DNA from: Candidatus Cryptobacteroides faecihippi
GTDB lineage: Bacteria; Bacteroidota; Bacteroidia; Bacteroidales; UBA932
NCBI GenBank assembly: GCA_018066065.1
Contig: JAGHSC010000057.1
Location: 1-13,926 of the forward strand
Direction of reading: 5' to 3'
Length of the DNA stretch: 13,926 nt
The notes under the pieces are model-generated. The model worked only from the letters and a program-made list of their open reading frames with translations, made no database searches and was not told the origin of the DNA. A program made the position numbers and the translations under genes. Below are positions 1 to 7,199 of this stretch, piece by piece (position 1 is the stretch's first letter; each line of letters opens with the position of its first letter).

Positions 1-516
1 ACCTTCCTCGGCACCTTCCTCATAGTAGGACATGTAGTTGAACGAGAGAGCAGTGCGGTCATCGTTGATCCTGACGACATTGCCATCATCACCCCTCCCG
101 TAGATCGAGCCTGAAGATCCAGAGGTAGAAGCAACAAGGCCCATCGAACCGTTGAGCTTGACAGGGTAACGGCACCATGCGTCCATGGTCCTCTTGCCAC
201 CGCCGACCTTAGGATCCTCCCAGTAGACAACAGGATCCATGATCCACTCCTTTCCATCCTTCTGGTTGTCGGTGACAGCATCCGAGCAAGTTGCCGTAGC
301 GTCAAGAGCCACGACAGCCTTGGTGTCTGCATCGAAAAGATCAATCAGGAACTTTTCTCCGAGAGTGTTGATTGAATTGGTTGTGACTACAGAGCCCCTT
401 GTCTCTGTACTGATGACTGAGAAACCGACAGGGGCACTTCCCTTGAAGCCAGCTTCCTTGTCACATGACGGCAAAAAGACAACCGCCAACAATGCTGCGA
501 ATAAAAACTTCTTCAT
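1..516 (-). CDS. fimbrillin-like lipoprotein, partial (N-terminal 172 residues)
   Basis: The product is probably a surface-exposed lipoprotein of the fimbrillin / Mfa-like superfamily, whose members form or decorate fimbriae in Bacteroidales. Seen: a lipoprotein signal peptide with basic MKK, a hydrophobic stretch, and a lipobox ending LPSC at Cys18, followed by DKE. Next comes a TRGSVVTTNSINTLGEKF segment (about residues 39-56), the usual 'TR...ITT..I...G' opening of Mfa-like proteins. A Trp-rich stretch follows (WIMDPVVYWEDP around 90-101), then RYPVKLNG and SFNYMSYYEE. The ATG at 516 was chosen because the signal peptide starts there exactly. The frame is open to base 1, so the gene is cut by the window edge and its C-terminal half is unseen. 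It starts 19 nt after the stop of the 55-residue small ORF and probably shares its promoter at 745-775. Family assignment is by pattern; the exact role (stalk, tip or unrelated adhesin) is unknown. Confidence 0.72.
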   Translation of the reverse strand, partial: MKKFLFAALLAVVFLPSCDKEAGFKGSAPVGFSVISTETRGSVVTTNSINTLGEKFLIDLFDADTKAVVALDATATCSDAVTDNQKDGKEWIMDPVVYWEDPKVGGGKRTMDAWCRYPVKLNGSMGLVASTSGSSGSIYGRGDDGNVVRINDDRTALSFNYMSYYEEGAEEG

Positions 517-535
517 AACTGCCTGATTGGTCATT

Positions 536-703
536 CTACTCAAAACCAACCTCGAATCCATCGGAACCAAGGGCGTCAAAGCCGTCCTTGAACGCCTTGA
601 CCTTAACCTCAGCATCGACCTCGACAATCGACTCAGTCAGCACGCCCTTTGAGAGAAAGACCTCATAGCTGGCCGTGCTTGGCTTCTCATATGGTTTTTT
701 CAT
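536..703 (-). CDS. small 55-residue protein preceding a fimbrillin-like lipoprotein
   Basis: No function is recognised. The protein begins MKKPYEKPSTASYEVF and continues with a hydrophobic/acidic middle (LTESIVEVDAEV) and a Gly/Asp/Phe-rich end (GSDGFEVGFE). It has no signal peptide or membrane segment. Short Bacteroidales ORFs with an 'MKK.Y.KP....V' opening and a Gly/Asp-rich tail are often found near surface lipoprotein genes and are usually annotated as hypothetical; this one fits that style. The ATG at 703 was preferred over an in-frame ATG at 724, because 703 gives the typical MKK start and leaves about 35 nt of leader after the promoter at 745-775. The next gene starts 19 nt downstream, so the two are probably co-transcribed. 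A leader peptide, chaperone-like partner or secreted peptide are all possible. Confidence 0.6.
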   Translation of the reverse strand: MKKPYEKPSTASYEVFLSKGVLTESIVEVDAEVKVKAFKDGFDALGSDGFEVGFE

Positions 704-744
704 GGTTGTTAAACTATAATACATACAACTTACATTACAACATG

Positions 745-775
745 CAAAGTTACAACAATTTAAAAATAATACAAA
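745..775 (-). promoter_or_regulatory. Bacteroidota sigma-70-type promoter for the small ORF / lipoprotein pair
   Basis: Read on the minus strand, TTTG (772-775) is followed after exactly 19 nt by TAACTTTG (745-752). This matches the established Bacteroides consensus of a -33 TTTG and a -7 TAnnTTTG. Transcription should start near 738-740, about 35 nt before the ATG at 703. The element lies directly behind the intrinsic terminator at 781-817, so this unit is insulated from the operon upstream. Confidence 0.8.
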
Positions 776-780
776 GACTT

Positions 781-817
781 AAAAAAATAAAAAAAAGGGA
801 GACATTTCGTCCCCCTT
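781..817 (-). terminator. intrinsic terminator of the large-lipoprotein unit
   Basis: On the minus-strand RNA a 9-bp stem forms between AAGGGGGAC (817-809) and GUCUCCCUU (803-795). It includes one G-U pair and has a 5-nt GAAAU loop, followed by a U-rich run interrupted by one A (796-781). On the plus strand the G-U pair becomes an A-C mismatch and no U run follows, so it acts only on minus-strand transcription. It lies 29 nt after the stop of the 42-residue small ORF and closes the transcript that includes 977-2983. Confidence 0.85.
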
Positions 818-845
818 CATTACTATTATCATTATGATTAAGGCA

Positions 846-974
846 TCATTCTTCCGGAAGTTCCTCATCCCCGTCTCCAGTCCCTTCATGAGACCCGCAG
901 AGAGGCTTGCCAATGTCTCCTGGATCAAGTTCCAACAGATTCAACTCAGGAATGGAATATGCCTCTTTGAGCAT
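846..974 (-). CDS. small 42-residue protein downstream of the large lipoprotein
   Basis: No function is recognised. The ORF starts with ATG at 974, 2 nt after the stop codon of the large lipoprotein gene (TAG TA ATG), which suggests translational coupling, and ends at TGA (846-848). The protein opens MLKEAYSIPELNLLELDPGD, has a single Cys in KPLCGSHEG, and ends in a very acidic Gly/Asp/Glu tail (GDGDEELPEE). The 'Y..PE....LEL' start resembles the 'Y.KP....V' start of the 55-residue ORF at 536-703 and other short Bacteroidales peptides near surface lipoprotein genes. It sits between the lipoprotein stop and a strong terminator, so it belongs to that transcript. It has no signal peptide. Support comes from the tight spacing and family-like style, not from homology. 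Confidence 0.55.
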   Translation of the reverse strand: MLKEAYSIPELNLLELDPGDIGKPLCGSHEGTGDGDEELPEE

Positions 975-976
975 TA

Positions 977-2983
977 CTACTCCTCCTCAAGAAGGCTGCT
1001 CGAAAGCTCATAGACATACCAGATACAAGAATCGGAAATTGTCTGCGAACGAGAAACAGTATAATATTTAGTTGACTCTCCGTTAAGGTAATATTCGGAA
1101 TCAGTAAATAAGACACCGTTGGTCATGGAATCAGACCGTTCTACCGAGAACAGAGCATCTGAGCCATTCTGATCCATAGTGTAAAGGCCAGTCGAAACAG
1201 TAGAAGACTTTATGTACTTGCTGTCGCGCTTGTGGAGAATACTGTACGACGAATCTGAAAGCTTCTCGATCGTGTAGACATAGTAGTCAAGCCTGGTCTG
1301 ATAGCTCCAGTCACTGTCAAGCAACTCAGTTGCAGAGTCGAATACATAATCTGTTGCATTCCTGAAAATGTGGTTGAAGATTGTCGTATCCTCTGCATTC
1401 GACTCAAAGAACTTCCAGAAATTAGTCGCCGAGCTGTTGCTGCCAAGGAAATAAGGAGTAGCGTTTGCGCCCCTCTTGGATCCAATGCAGAAGAGAAGGA
1501 CATCCTTAGACTGGCCGATGGACATTCCGGTAAGCTCACTTGCGGTGATGGACTCGATGGTGTAGTAGAACGCTGAAGCATTCACAACGACATCGCCCTG
1601 TACATTCGAGAGAGTAACCAGATAATGAGCAGGGACAGTGGCAGTAGCAGCCACATACTGCACCTCATTGCTGACAAGCGGCCTGTTGACACCACCGACA
1701 GTGACATTGATCTCGCACTTTCCACATCCCTCATCAGGAGTGATCGAGAACTCATAGTCATGACCTGCGATGACGCTTGCAGAAGCAAACTGAGCGGTGC
1801 AGCCATCAAGATTGTAATAGACATCGTAAAGGATGTCGGACGTTGCTGCAACGACAGAGATGTTCACGTCACCGGTAACAGCCGGGATGTCGACAGCAAA
1901 TGTAGGATTTCCTTCCTGATCCACGCCCTCCCTGTAGTAATCAGCGGTGCAATCTACACCACCCATGGTGATGCGGACATAGCTGAGGCGTGAATAGCCT
2001 TCGTCAAGAGTGATCTCTGAATAGTAAGCAGAGCCTTCTGCGACGGTGTACTCTGTGCTCTCGAGAGAACAGTTCTGGAGTGCCTGTGAGACGTTGTACA
2101 TGACATCTCTGTTGGTGGTAGTGTAGGTGACACTCTTGTCAGCAGAAGTAAGGGAAGCGAATCTCGAACGGTTGATGGTCGTTGAGAGGAGACGGGTGTA
2201 GACACCGACCTTGTCAGATGTAATGAACTCCATGGTGAAACCAGAGGCGAAGGTCTGAGGAAGCATCACGACGTAGTAATACTTGCCAGGCTCGAGAACG
2301 CCTCCGTCCGGAGCTGTGACCGTGATCTCGGTCGCACCATCGATAACTCTGTTGACAACAGGGTAGCCGTCAGCAGTGAACTTGGTCTCGACCCTTCCAG
2401 CAATGACCTCATTGTTGCGGCCCTTGAAGACTACCTGGCGTACACCTGCCTGCTTGACAGAGAACTTGAGACCGCCAAGGAGGTTGTAGAAACCGAGGCT
2501 TGTGTTAGGTGAGCAAGCCATGGAAACAAACAGATCATCTGCGAATGTGTTGATTTCTGCCACCTGGCTAGCCTTCACGGTCGTGGTGATCATGCCATTG
2601 CTGACAGTTGCAGTCTCATCGTAAGGATAAAGGCCGTAGAACATGATGTCCTCACCTTCCTCGCTGCCGCCGAGGACAGCATTGAGGGAACCTGCGAAGG
2701 TCGCAACCGGAGCGACTTCCTCATTCGTGGAGACGAACCTGCTTGAAGAGCCACCATAGAAGAGATTGATTGCATCTCCCGGCAGCCATGAGACTGAAAG
2801 GTCAGCCTCTCTGATTGTCTTTGTCTCAGGTGCTGCAGCGTAAGATGCAGACACCTCTGAAATGACGACGGCATCAGCGTCGTTTACGATATCCATGTCC
2901 TCCATCAGTGCCGTCATCTGGCAAGATGCAGACGCTACTAAGAAAGCGGCAAAAAAGAAAAACCTTTTCATACTCTCATGCAT
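977..2983 (-). CDS. large fimbrillin-like lipoprotein with two internal repeats and an unknown C-terminal domain
   Basis: Predicted outer-surface lipoprotein. The signal peptide (MKRFFFFAAFLVASASC) puts the lipidated Cys at residue 21 when counted from the ATG at 2983; an in-frame ATG at 2971 (MKRFF) is an equally good start. Residues 40-290 look like a fimbrillin-like domain: SWLPGDAINLFYGG, ATFAGSL, a YGLYPYDETATVSNG segment, LGFYNLLGGLKFSV, and LEPGKYYYVVMLPQTFASGF. Residues 294-380 and 385-470 are two related repeats of a pattern 'Y.V...L..C......V..G..Y...IT.DEG......V.VGG', ending in VTGDVNISV and VQGDVVVNA. The last 195 residues (474-668) are rich in Tyr, Ser and Asp; short 'YYLNGES'-type strands faintly suggest a beta-trefoil-like fold, but this is a guess. 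The gene has its own promoter (3070-3101) and is followed 2 nt later by a small ORF. Likely a fimbrial or adhesive surface protein; ligand unknown. Confidence 0.75.
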   Translation of the reverse strand: MHESMKRFFFFAAFLVASASCQMTALMEDMDIVNDADAVVISEVSASYAAAPETKTIREADLSVSWLPGDAINLFYGGSSSRFVSTNEEVAPVATFAGSLNAVLGGSEEGEDIMFYGLYPYDETATVSNGMITTTVKASQVAEINTFADDLFVSMACSPNTSLGFYNLLGGLKFSVKQAGVRQVVFKGRNNEVIAGRVETKFTADGYPVVNRVIDGATEITVTAPDGGVLEPGKYYYVVMLPQTFASGFTMEFITSDKVGVYTRLLSTTINRSRFASLTSADKSVTYTTTNRDVMYNVSQALQNCSLESTEYTVAEGSAYYSEITLDEGYSRLSYVRITMGGVDCTADYYREGVDQEGNPTFAVDIPAVTGDVNISVVAATSDILYDVYYNLDGCTAQFASASVIAGHDYEFSITPDEGCGKCEINVTVGGVNRPLVSNEVQYVAATATVPAHYLVTLSNVQGDVVVNASAFYYTIESITASELTGMSIGQSKDVLLFCIGSKRGANATPYFLGSNSSATNFWKFFESNAEDTTIFNHIFRNATDYVFDSATELLDSDWSYQTRLDYYVYTIEKLSDSSYSILHKRDSKYIKSSTVSTGLYTMDQNGSDALFSVERSDSMTNGVLFTDSEYYLNGESTKYYTVSRSQTISDSCIWYVYELSSSLLEEE

Positions 2984-3042
2984 TTAAATCAGTTAAACAC
3001 GAGAATAGTTTGTCCAAGGATGAGTTTAAGGGAGAGAACGCT

Positions 3043-3061
3043 GGGAGCTAGAAGGGCTCCC
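3043..3061 (-). promoter_or_regulatory. GC-rich stem-loop at the 5' end of the lipoprotein mRNA
   Basis: The RNA read on the minus strand forms GGGAGC (3061-3056), a 7-nt loop CCUUCUA, and GCUCCC (3048-3043). The predicted transcription start of the promoter at 3070-3101 falls at about 3062-3065, so the mRNA would begin at or just before this hairpin. No U run follows, so it is not an intrinsic terminator. A 5'-terminal stem commonly protects mRNA from decay; a regulatory role is also possible. The rest of the leader (3042-2984) is pyrimidine-rich with no strong Shine-Dalgarno sequence. Confidence 0.45.
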
Positions 3062-3069
3062 GTCCCAAG

Positions 3070-3101
3070 CAAACATAGAACAAAAAAAAATCAATTACAA
3101 A
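3070..3101 (-). promoter_or_regulatory. Bacteroidota sigma-70-type promoter for the large lipoprotein
   Basis: On the minus strand TTTG (3098-3101) is followed after 20 nt, including a run of nine T, by TATGTTTG (3070-3077). This fits the Bacteroides -33 TTTG / -7 TAnnTTTG consensus. It begins 6 nt after the wzc stop codon, so the lipoprotein can be expressed independently of the polysaccharide operon. No hairpin precedes the T run, so read-through from wzc is also possible. The 3042-2984 remainder of the gap holds no gene. Confidence 0.7.
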
Positions 3102-3107
3102 TTTTTC

Positions 3108-5504
3108 TTACTTTTTCTTCGATTTTTTTCTTTCCTTGTCACCGTAACCGTAGCCATACTTCTTGCCGTAGCCATAACCATAGCCGTAGCCATAGTTGCC
3201 ATAACCATAATGGCTGTAGCCGAGACTATGGACAGAAGTACCATTGAAAACAAACACAAGGTTGGTAAGTTCCTTGCCCAGGTAGATGTCCTCAAGGTCC
3301 TGAAGCTGACGGCGGTCAAGGACGCCAGCCTTGCCGATGAACATCGTCAGGTCAGCGATTCTGTTGGAGATCGTAGCATCCGCAACGATACCGACAGGAA
3401 CATTATCCACAAGGATGTAGTCATACCTTTCCCTGAGGACCGCAATCAGGTCATCAAGGCGGGACTCCATAAGAAGTTCCGCAGGATTCGGGGCAACGGC
3501 ACCTGCTGGGATAAGGTCAATCTCACCAAAGAGGCCATCCTTCTGAATCAAGTCATCGACCTTGATCTCCGAATCAGCAAGATAATTGGTGATACCGATC
3601 TTGTTCAAGTTGAAGATACGGCTCATCGTAGCCTTCCTGATGTCGAGGTCAACGATGATGACACTCTTGCCCGTCTTCGCAAGGCTGAGAGCCAGGTTGC
3701 TGGACACGAATGTCTTTCCGGCGCTCTCATTGAAGGACGTAAGAGTGATCACCTGGCAAGGCTTGCCCTCATGACGGACGAAGTTCATGTTCGTCCTGAG
3801 GATGCTGAAAGCCTCTGCAATGATTCCCTCAGGATCCGACTTCACAGGGATCGCAGGCTCACCGCTCTTCTTCTTGCGCTTGATGGACTCCCTGTCAAGA
3901 GGAATCTCACCGAGGAACGGAACACTGACAGCCTCTCTGATCTCACGCTTGGTGTGAACCTTCGTGTCAAGGAACATAGCGATGAGGAATATCACTGCAG
4001 GGATCGCCATACCGATAAGGAAGCCCAGGAGGAGAATCCTGTTTCGAGAAGGAGAAATCGGAGACGATGGACCATCAGGGCTGTTGATGACCTGGGCATT
4101 GTTGTCGGCCATCGCCTGCGAGATGGCATTCTCCTCACGACGGTTGAGAAGGAACAGATACAGCTGCTCCTTGATCTTCTGCTGGCGCTCGATCGACAGC
4201 ATCTGACGCTCCTTCGCAGGAATCGAGGCCATGCGCACCTGTGCACGATCAACGCGGCCTTTGAGATCGTTCCTGCGAACGCCAAGATCCGTGATGTAGT
4301 TGTCAACCGCCCTGATGATGTTCTGCTTGAGACTGAGCATCGAGCTGTTGACCTCCTGAACGACAGGGTTGGCCTCTCCGCCATCCGCTATGAGCTTGCT
4401 CCTCTTTAGACGGAGAGCATTGTACTGGCTTATCTGAGACTCGATTGCAGGGCTGTTGATTCCGGTGTTGGCCGGAATGAGTTCCGTCTCCTTGGATGGA
4501 TCGACAAGATACTCCTTGACATACTGAGCCATCTGGATCTGATTGTCAAGGTCAGAGACATCGGAGCCATACTGACGGCTCTCGGAAGAAAACTGGCTCG
4601 CAGATTCGCCAATGTCTGTCACAATCTGATTGCTCCTCTTGAAGTCCTCAAGATCGGACTCGACACCGCCAAGCTCACTCTCGATGATGGCGAGACGTTC
4701 GCTGATGAAGTTCGCCGTGTTGATGGCGACCATGTTCTTATCCCTGATGGACTGCTCGTTGTAGACGGTGATGAGCATGTTCAGCACCTCACCGGCACGG
4801 ATCGGCGAACTGTCCTTGATGGTAAGATTCAGGATCGATGCTTCGGACGTTTCCTGATTGATTCCAAGATTGGCCTGATAGTAGCCGACCATGGCAGGGA
4901 CCGGCACCTTGGTAACGGTAATACCCTCGTTGAACATCGTCTTGAGGTAGTAGTTCGAAGGGAAAACGCTGAACCTGAGGTCACCAGCCGAGACAGTATC
5001 CCTCAAGGTGACAGCCATGTCCTTGGATCCATTACTGAAATCAGAAACGTACACGACATCGTCTCCCTTCAGGGTAATCTTGAAAGACGCCGCACCTGGA
5101 TTCTCGCCGATAAAGGAAACGATCACAGGAGACTGACCATACAATTCCCTGGTGTGAAGACGCTCCGGGACAGTGTAGCTCACATCGGCATTCGTCCTCT
5201 TGACGACCTCTGAAAGAAGATCCTTGGAGCGGAATCGGAAGATCTCGTTGGTCACATTGACCTTGTTGATGAAGTTGTCGTAGCGGTCAAGGCTGGCCGA
5301 CTGAGTCTTGTTCGCAGGATCCTTGATGTAGACGGTGGCGGTACGGGAGTACACCCTCGGCGCCTTCTCGTACTTGAACCACGCAAGACTCATGAAGATG
5401 ATCACCGACAGCAGGAACCACTGCCACTTGGTCATCAGGTAAAGGAATATGTCGGCGACATTGACCTCGCTTGCAGAGGACTTCTTGGTCTGTTTGCTTG
5501 CCAT
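3108..5504 (-). CDS. wzc: Wzc-like polysaccharide co-polymerase / tyrosine autokinase
   Basis: An inner-membrane protein that sets polysaccharide chain length and, by cycles of tyrosine autophosphorylation, drives export together with Wza. Domain order over 798 residues: a Wzz-type segment with TM1 about 27-43; a periplasmic region with coiled-coil stretches (about 265-460); the pre-TM2 proline-rich motif NSPDGPSSPISPSRNR (474-489) typical of this family; TM2 about 490-512; then a cytoplasmic kinase. Kinase motifs are EAFSILRTN (564-572), a P-loop SFNESAGKT (590-598), Walker A' VIIVDLDIR (616-624) and Walker B YDYILVDNVPVG (694-705). The C-terminus carries 11 tyrosines between 763 and 787 in Tyr-Gly repeats, followed by a Lys/Arg tail; these are the expected autophosphorylation sites. 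The P-loop lacks the usual PG before the second half (ESAGKT), a variation among Bacteroidota relatives. It starts 18 nt after the wza stop and is the last gene of the operon. Confidence 0.95.
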   Translation of the reverse strand: MASKQTKKSSASEVNVADIFLYLMTKWQWFLLSVIIFMSLAWFKYEKAPRVYSRTATVYIKDPANKTQSASLDRYDNFINKVNVTNEIFRFRSKDLLSEVVKRTNADVSYTVPERLHTRELYGQSPVIVSFIGENPGAASFKITLKGDDVVYVSDFSNGSKDMAVTLRDTVSAGDLRFSVFPSNYYLKTMFNEGITVTKVPVPAMVGYYQANLGINQETSEASILNLTIKDSSPIRAGEVLNMLITVYNEQSIRDKNMVAINTANFISERLAIIESELGGVESDLEDFKRSNQIVTDIGESASQFSSESRQYGSDVSDLDNQIQMAQYVKEYLVDPSKETELIPANTGINSPAIESQISQYNALRLKRSKLIADGGEANPVVQEVNSSMLSLKQNIIRAVDNYITDLGVRRNDLKGRVDRAQVRMASIPAKERQMLSIERQQKIKEQLYLFLLNRREENAISQAMADNNAQVINSPDGPSSPISPSRNRILLLGFLIGMAIPAVIFLIAMFLDTKVHTKREIREAVSVPFLGEIPLDRESIKRKKKSGEPAIPVKSDPEGIIAEAFSILRTNMNFVRHEGKPCQVITLTSFNESAGKTFVSSNLALSLAKTGKSVIIVDLDIRKATMSRIFNLNKIGITNYLADSEIKVDDLIQKDGLFGEIDLIPAGAVAPNPAELLMESRLDDLIAVLRERYDYILVDNVPVGIVADATISNRIADLTMFIGKAGVLDRRQLQDLEDIYLGKELTNLVFVFNGTSVHSLGYSHYGYGNYGYGYGYGYGKKYGYGYGDKERKKSKKK
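3144..3218 (-). repeat. Tyr-Gly codon repeat in the wzc tail
   Basis: The DNA encoding residues 763-787 of the Wzc-like kinase is a degenerate hexamer repeat of TAY GGY codons (plus-strand units like ccgtag and ccatag). Eleven tyrosine codons lie in 25. It is a coding repeat whose unit number could vary by slippage without breaking frame. Confidence 0.7.
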
Positions 5505-5522
5505 TGGAAGAAAGAGTTAAGT

Positions 5523-6317
5523 CTAGATGACGTGGAGTGAAATCATGAGGATGAGGATCGTGGAGACCGTAGAGATCATAGACATGGCGGTTGTCATGTA
5601 CTGGGCAGTCTTCATGAACGGTTCACTATCCTTGAACTTAGGCTCGACATAGACGATGTCATTCTGCTGGAGATAGAATCCTGGAGAATCGAAGACCGAC
5701 TTGGAGCGGAGATCCATCTTGTAAAGCTCGCGGAAACCATCCACCTCGCGAATGACCATGACATTGTCAACCCTTCCATTGTAAGGAATGTCTCCTGTCT
5801 TGGCGATGACACCGAGTATGGTAACCCGCTCATTGCCTTCGGAAGAGTACACGCCAGCGGTACCTGCACCAAGGACTGTCACCTTCATGTTAAGGAATTC
5901 CATGGAGACAGAAGGATCGTTGATGTAGCCGCCCTCGATGATCTTCGCCCTGATGGCGGATGATGCCTCTGCGAGGGTCAAGCCCTCGATGCGGACCTTG
6001 CCGATCAGCGGGAATGAGATTTCTCCATTCGAATCCACAAGATAGCCTCCCTTGGAAAGGGCAGGCCCATCCTGATACTGACCGTCAACATCAACCTGGA
6101 GAAGACCTCCCTGAGTGTTGAAAGGGATGGCGAGTTCCGGGCTCTTGCAGTTGACGACGACGCCAAGCCTGTCATCCACACGGATCACAGCCTCAGGTCT
6201 GTTGGCAATCTCATACTTCATGTCCTCAGACATGTCCTGGAAGTAGACAAACTTCTTGGATGAACCGCAGGATGCAGCAACCAGAGCCACTGCGAGCATC
6301 AGAAAACACTTTCTCAT
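5523..6317 (-). CDS. wza: Wza-like polysaccharide export outer-membrane lipoprotein
   Basis: The outer-membrane exit channel for the polymer, working with the Wzc-like kinase encoded 18 nt downstream. Seen over 264 residues: a lipoprotein signal peptide with lipobox LVAASC (Cys17) followed by GSSKKFVYFQDM, the usual start in Bacteroidales export proteins; a Poly_export (PES) domain about 40-142, with VIRVDDRLGVVVNCKSPE, GYLVDSNGEISFPLIGKVRIEGLTLAEA-type strands and a DPSVSMEF end; an SLBB-like soluble beta domain about 145-225, with VTVLGAGTAGVY, TILGVIAKTGDIPYNGR and FYLQQNDIVYVEP; and a hydrophobic C-terminal helix about 240-262. The length fits the short Bacteroidota Wza type. The ATG at 6317 begins the signal peptide; an AAGGA stretch lies about 11 nt upstream. 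It follows the nucleotidyltransferase gene by 15 nt. Confidence 0.95.
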   Translation of the reverse strand: MRKCFLMLAVALVAASCGSSKKFVYFQDMSEDMKYEIANRPEAVIRVDDRLGVVVNCKSPELAIPFNTQGGLLQVDVDGQYQDGPALSKGGYLVDSNGEISFPLIGKVRIEGLTLAEASSAIRAKIIEGGYINDPSVSMEFLNMKVTVLGAGTAGVYSSEGNERVTILGVIAKTGDIPYNGRVDNVMVIREVDGFRELYKMDLRSKSVFDSPGFYLQQNDIVYVEPKFKDSEPFMKTAQYMTTAMSMISTVSTILILMISLHVI

Positions 6318-6332
6318 AAGTAGTTATCCTTT

Positions 6333-7199
6333 TTATTCTTTTTTACCAATCATTTTCCCGAGCCGTCCCCCCAACAAGGAAAGAACGGTCCAGAATGTTT
6401 CCTCCGGGGCTACTCTCAGAGAGAACCCCATGTTGGAGCAAAAAGCAGCGAATGTCTTGAACGCCCCGGGAGCCGGTCCCACAGTCTTTCTGCCAAAGTT
6501 ACCCCCTTCAAGGACTCTCTCAAGAAGGCTTTCCGCAAGAGGTGACGCCGTGCCAGATGCAACCGGTCCAAGCCACGAATCGCACATGGACTCAAAAACG
6601 CTGTTCCAGCGGCCTATGCCAAGCCTCGCACAGCACTCAAGGAATCCAGTCCGATCATAATCAAGGACCTTCCTGGCTCTTGCAAAATCACAGCAATGCC
6701 TCAATCCAACGCCTCTGCCGACTGCATGCTTCATCGCATGAGAGTCCAGCATAAGCAATGTTACAAGAGGCGCCGTGGTCCGCAATCCTCCGCTCGTCAT
6801 TCCCCACCCGCAATCGCGGGCAAGACATTCAATGAACTTCTTCTTATTCGGTGCTGAAACATCAATCAAGCTTGCATGATGCTCAACCTTCACTCCTTCG
6901 AAACTGTACCACAATCCGCCATCCGCCTCAGCGACAGAGTCCCGACGGACGGCTCTGGCATATTCATCCGCGTCAAAGTAGATGTCGATGTCTCCGCTCT
7001 GGCGGAGTTCCGGGTGCTCGTACAACTCTGCAGACGCAAGCCCTTTCAGCAAGACCGGATGAAGCCCATCGGATTCAAGGGCAGCAAACAGGTCACCCGC
7101 AACCGACACCATCTTCTCATAGTTGGTCTCACACTCATCCACTGCGATTGCCAAAAGGCAGCGGACCTGCATACCAGGCAACAAATCACCATCCTCCAC
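6333..7199 (-). CDS. nucleotidyltransferase family protein (PF14907 type), catalytic part after an in-frame stop
   Basis: This is the larger part of a nucleotidyltransferase-fold protein of the NTP_transf_5 family, whose substrates are mostly unknown. Seen: HPVLLKG (residues 47-53 counted from the GTG at 7199), then LRQSGDIDIYFDADEY (65-80), where G-D-I-D gives the two metal-binding Asp of the fold, and VKVEHHASLID (103-113) with the likely third acidic residue. The rest is helical and ends with MIGKKE. The frame continues upstream without shift through a single TAA (7200-7202) into a segment matching the family's usual N-terminus (7203-7373). If that codon were sense, the protein would be 346 residues, a normal family length. 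The GTG directly after the TAA could allow reinitiation, giving this 288-residue piece. It lies between pqqD-like and wza genes. Whether the gene is broken, recoded or a sequence error is open. Confidence 0.75.
   Translation of the reverse strand: MEDGDLLPGMQVRCLLAIAVDECETNYEKMVSVAGDLFAALESDGLHPVLLKGLASAELYEHPELRQSGDIDIYFDADEYARAVRRDSVAEADGGLWYSFEGVKVEHHASLIDVSAPNKKKFIECLARDCGWGMTSGGLRTTAPLVTLLMLDSHAMKHAVGRGVGLRHCCDFARARKVLDYDRTGFLECCARLGIGRWNSVFESMCDSWLGPVASGTASPLAESLLERVLEGGNFGRKTVGPAPGAFKTFAAFCSNMGFSLRVAPEETFWTVLSLLGGRLGKMIGKKE

Noticed and set aside
536..974. The two small ORFs as precursor peptides for the PqqD-like protein
   Set aside because: They are 6 kb away, in separately promoted units next to surface lipoproteins, and show no leader/core layout or repeated modifiable residues. 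The idea is not excluded but has no direct support.
3078..3107. T-rich run after wzc as an intrinsic terminator
   Set aside because: No stem precedes the T run on the minus strand, and it fits better as the spacer of the promoter at 3070-3101.
3210..4409. 399-codon open frame on the plus strand
   Set aside because: It lies entirely antisense to the wzc-like gene. Its protein is charged and low in family-like motifs, and it mirrors codon bias of the real gene.
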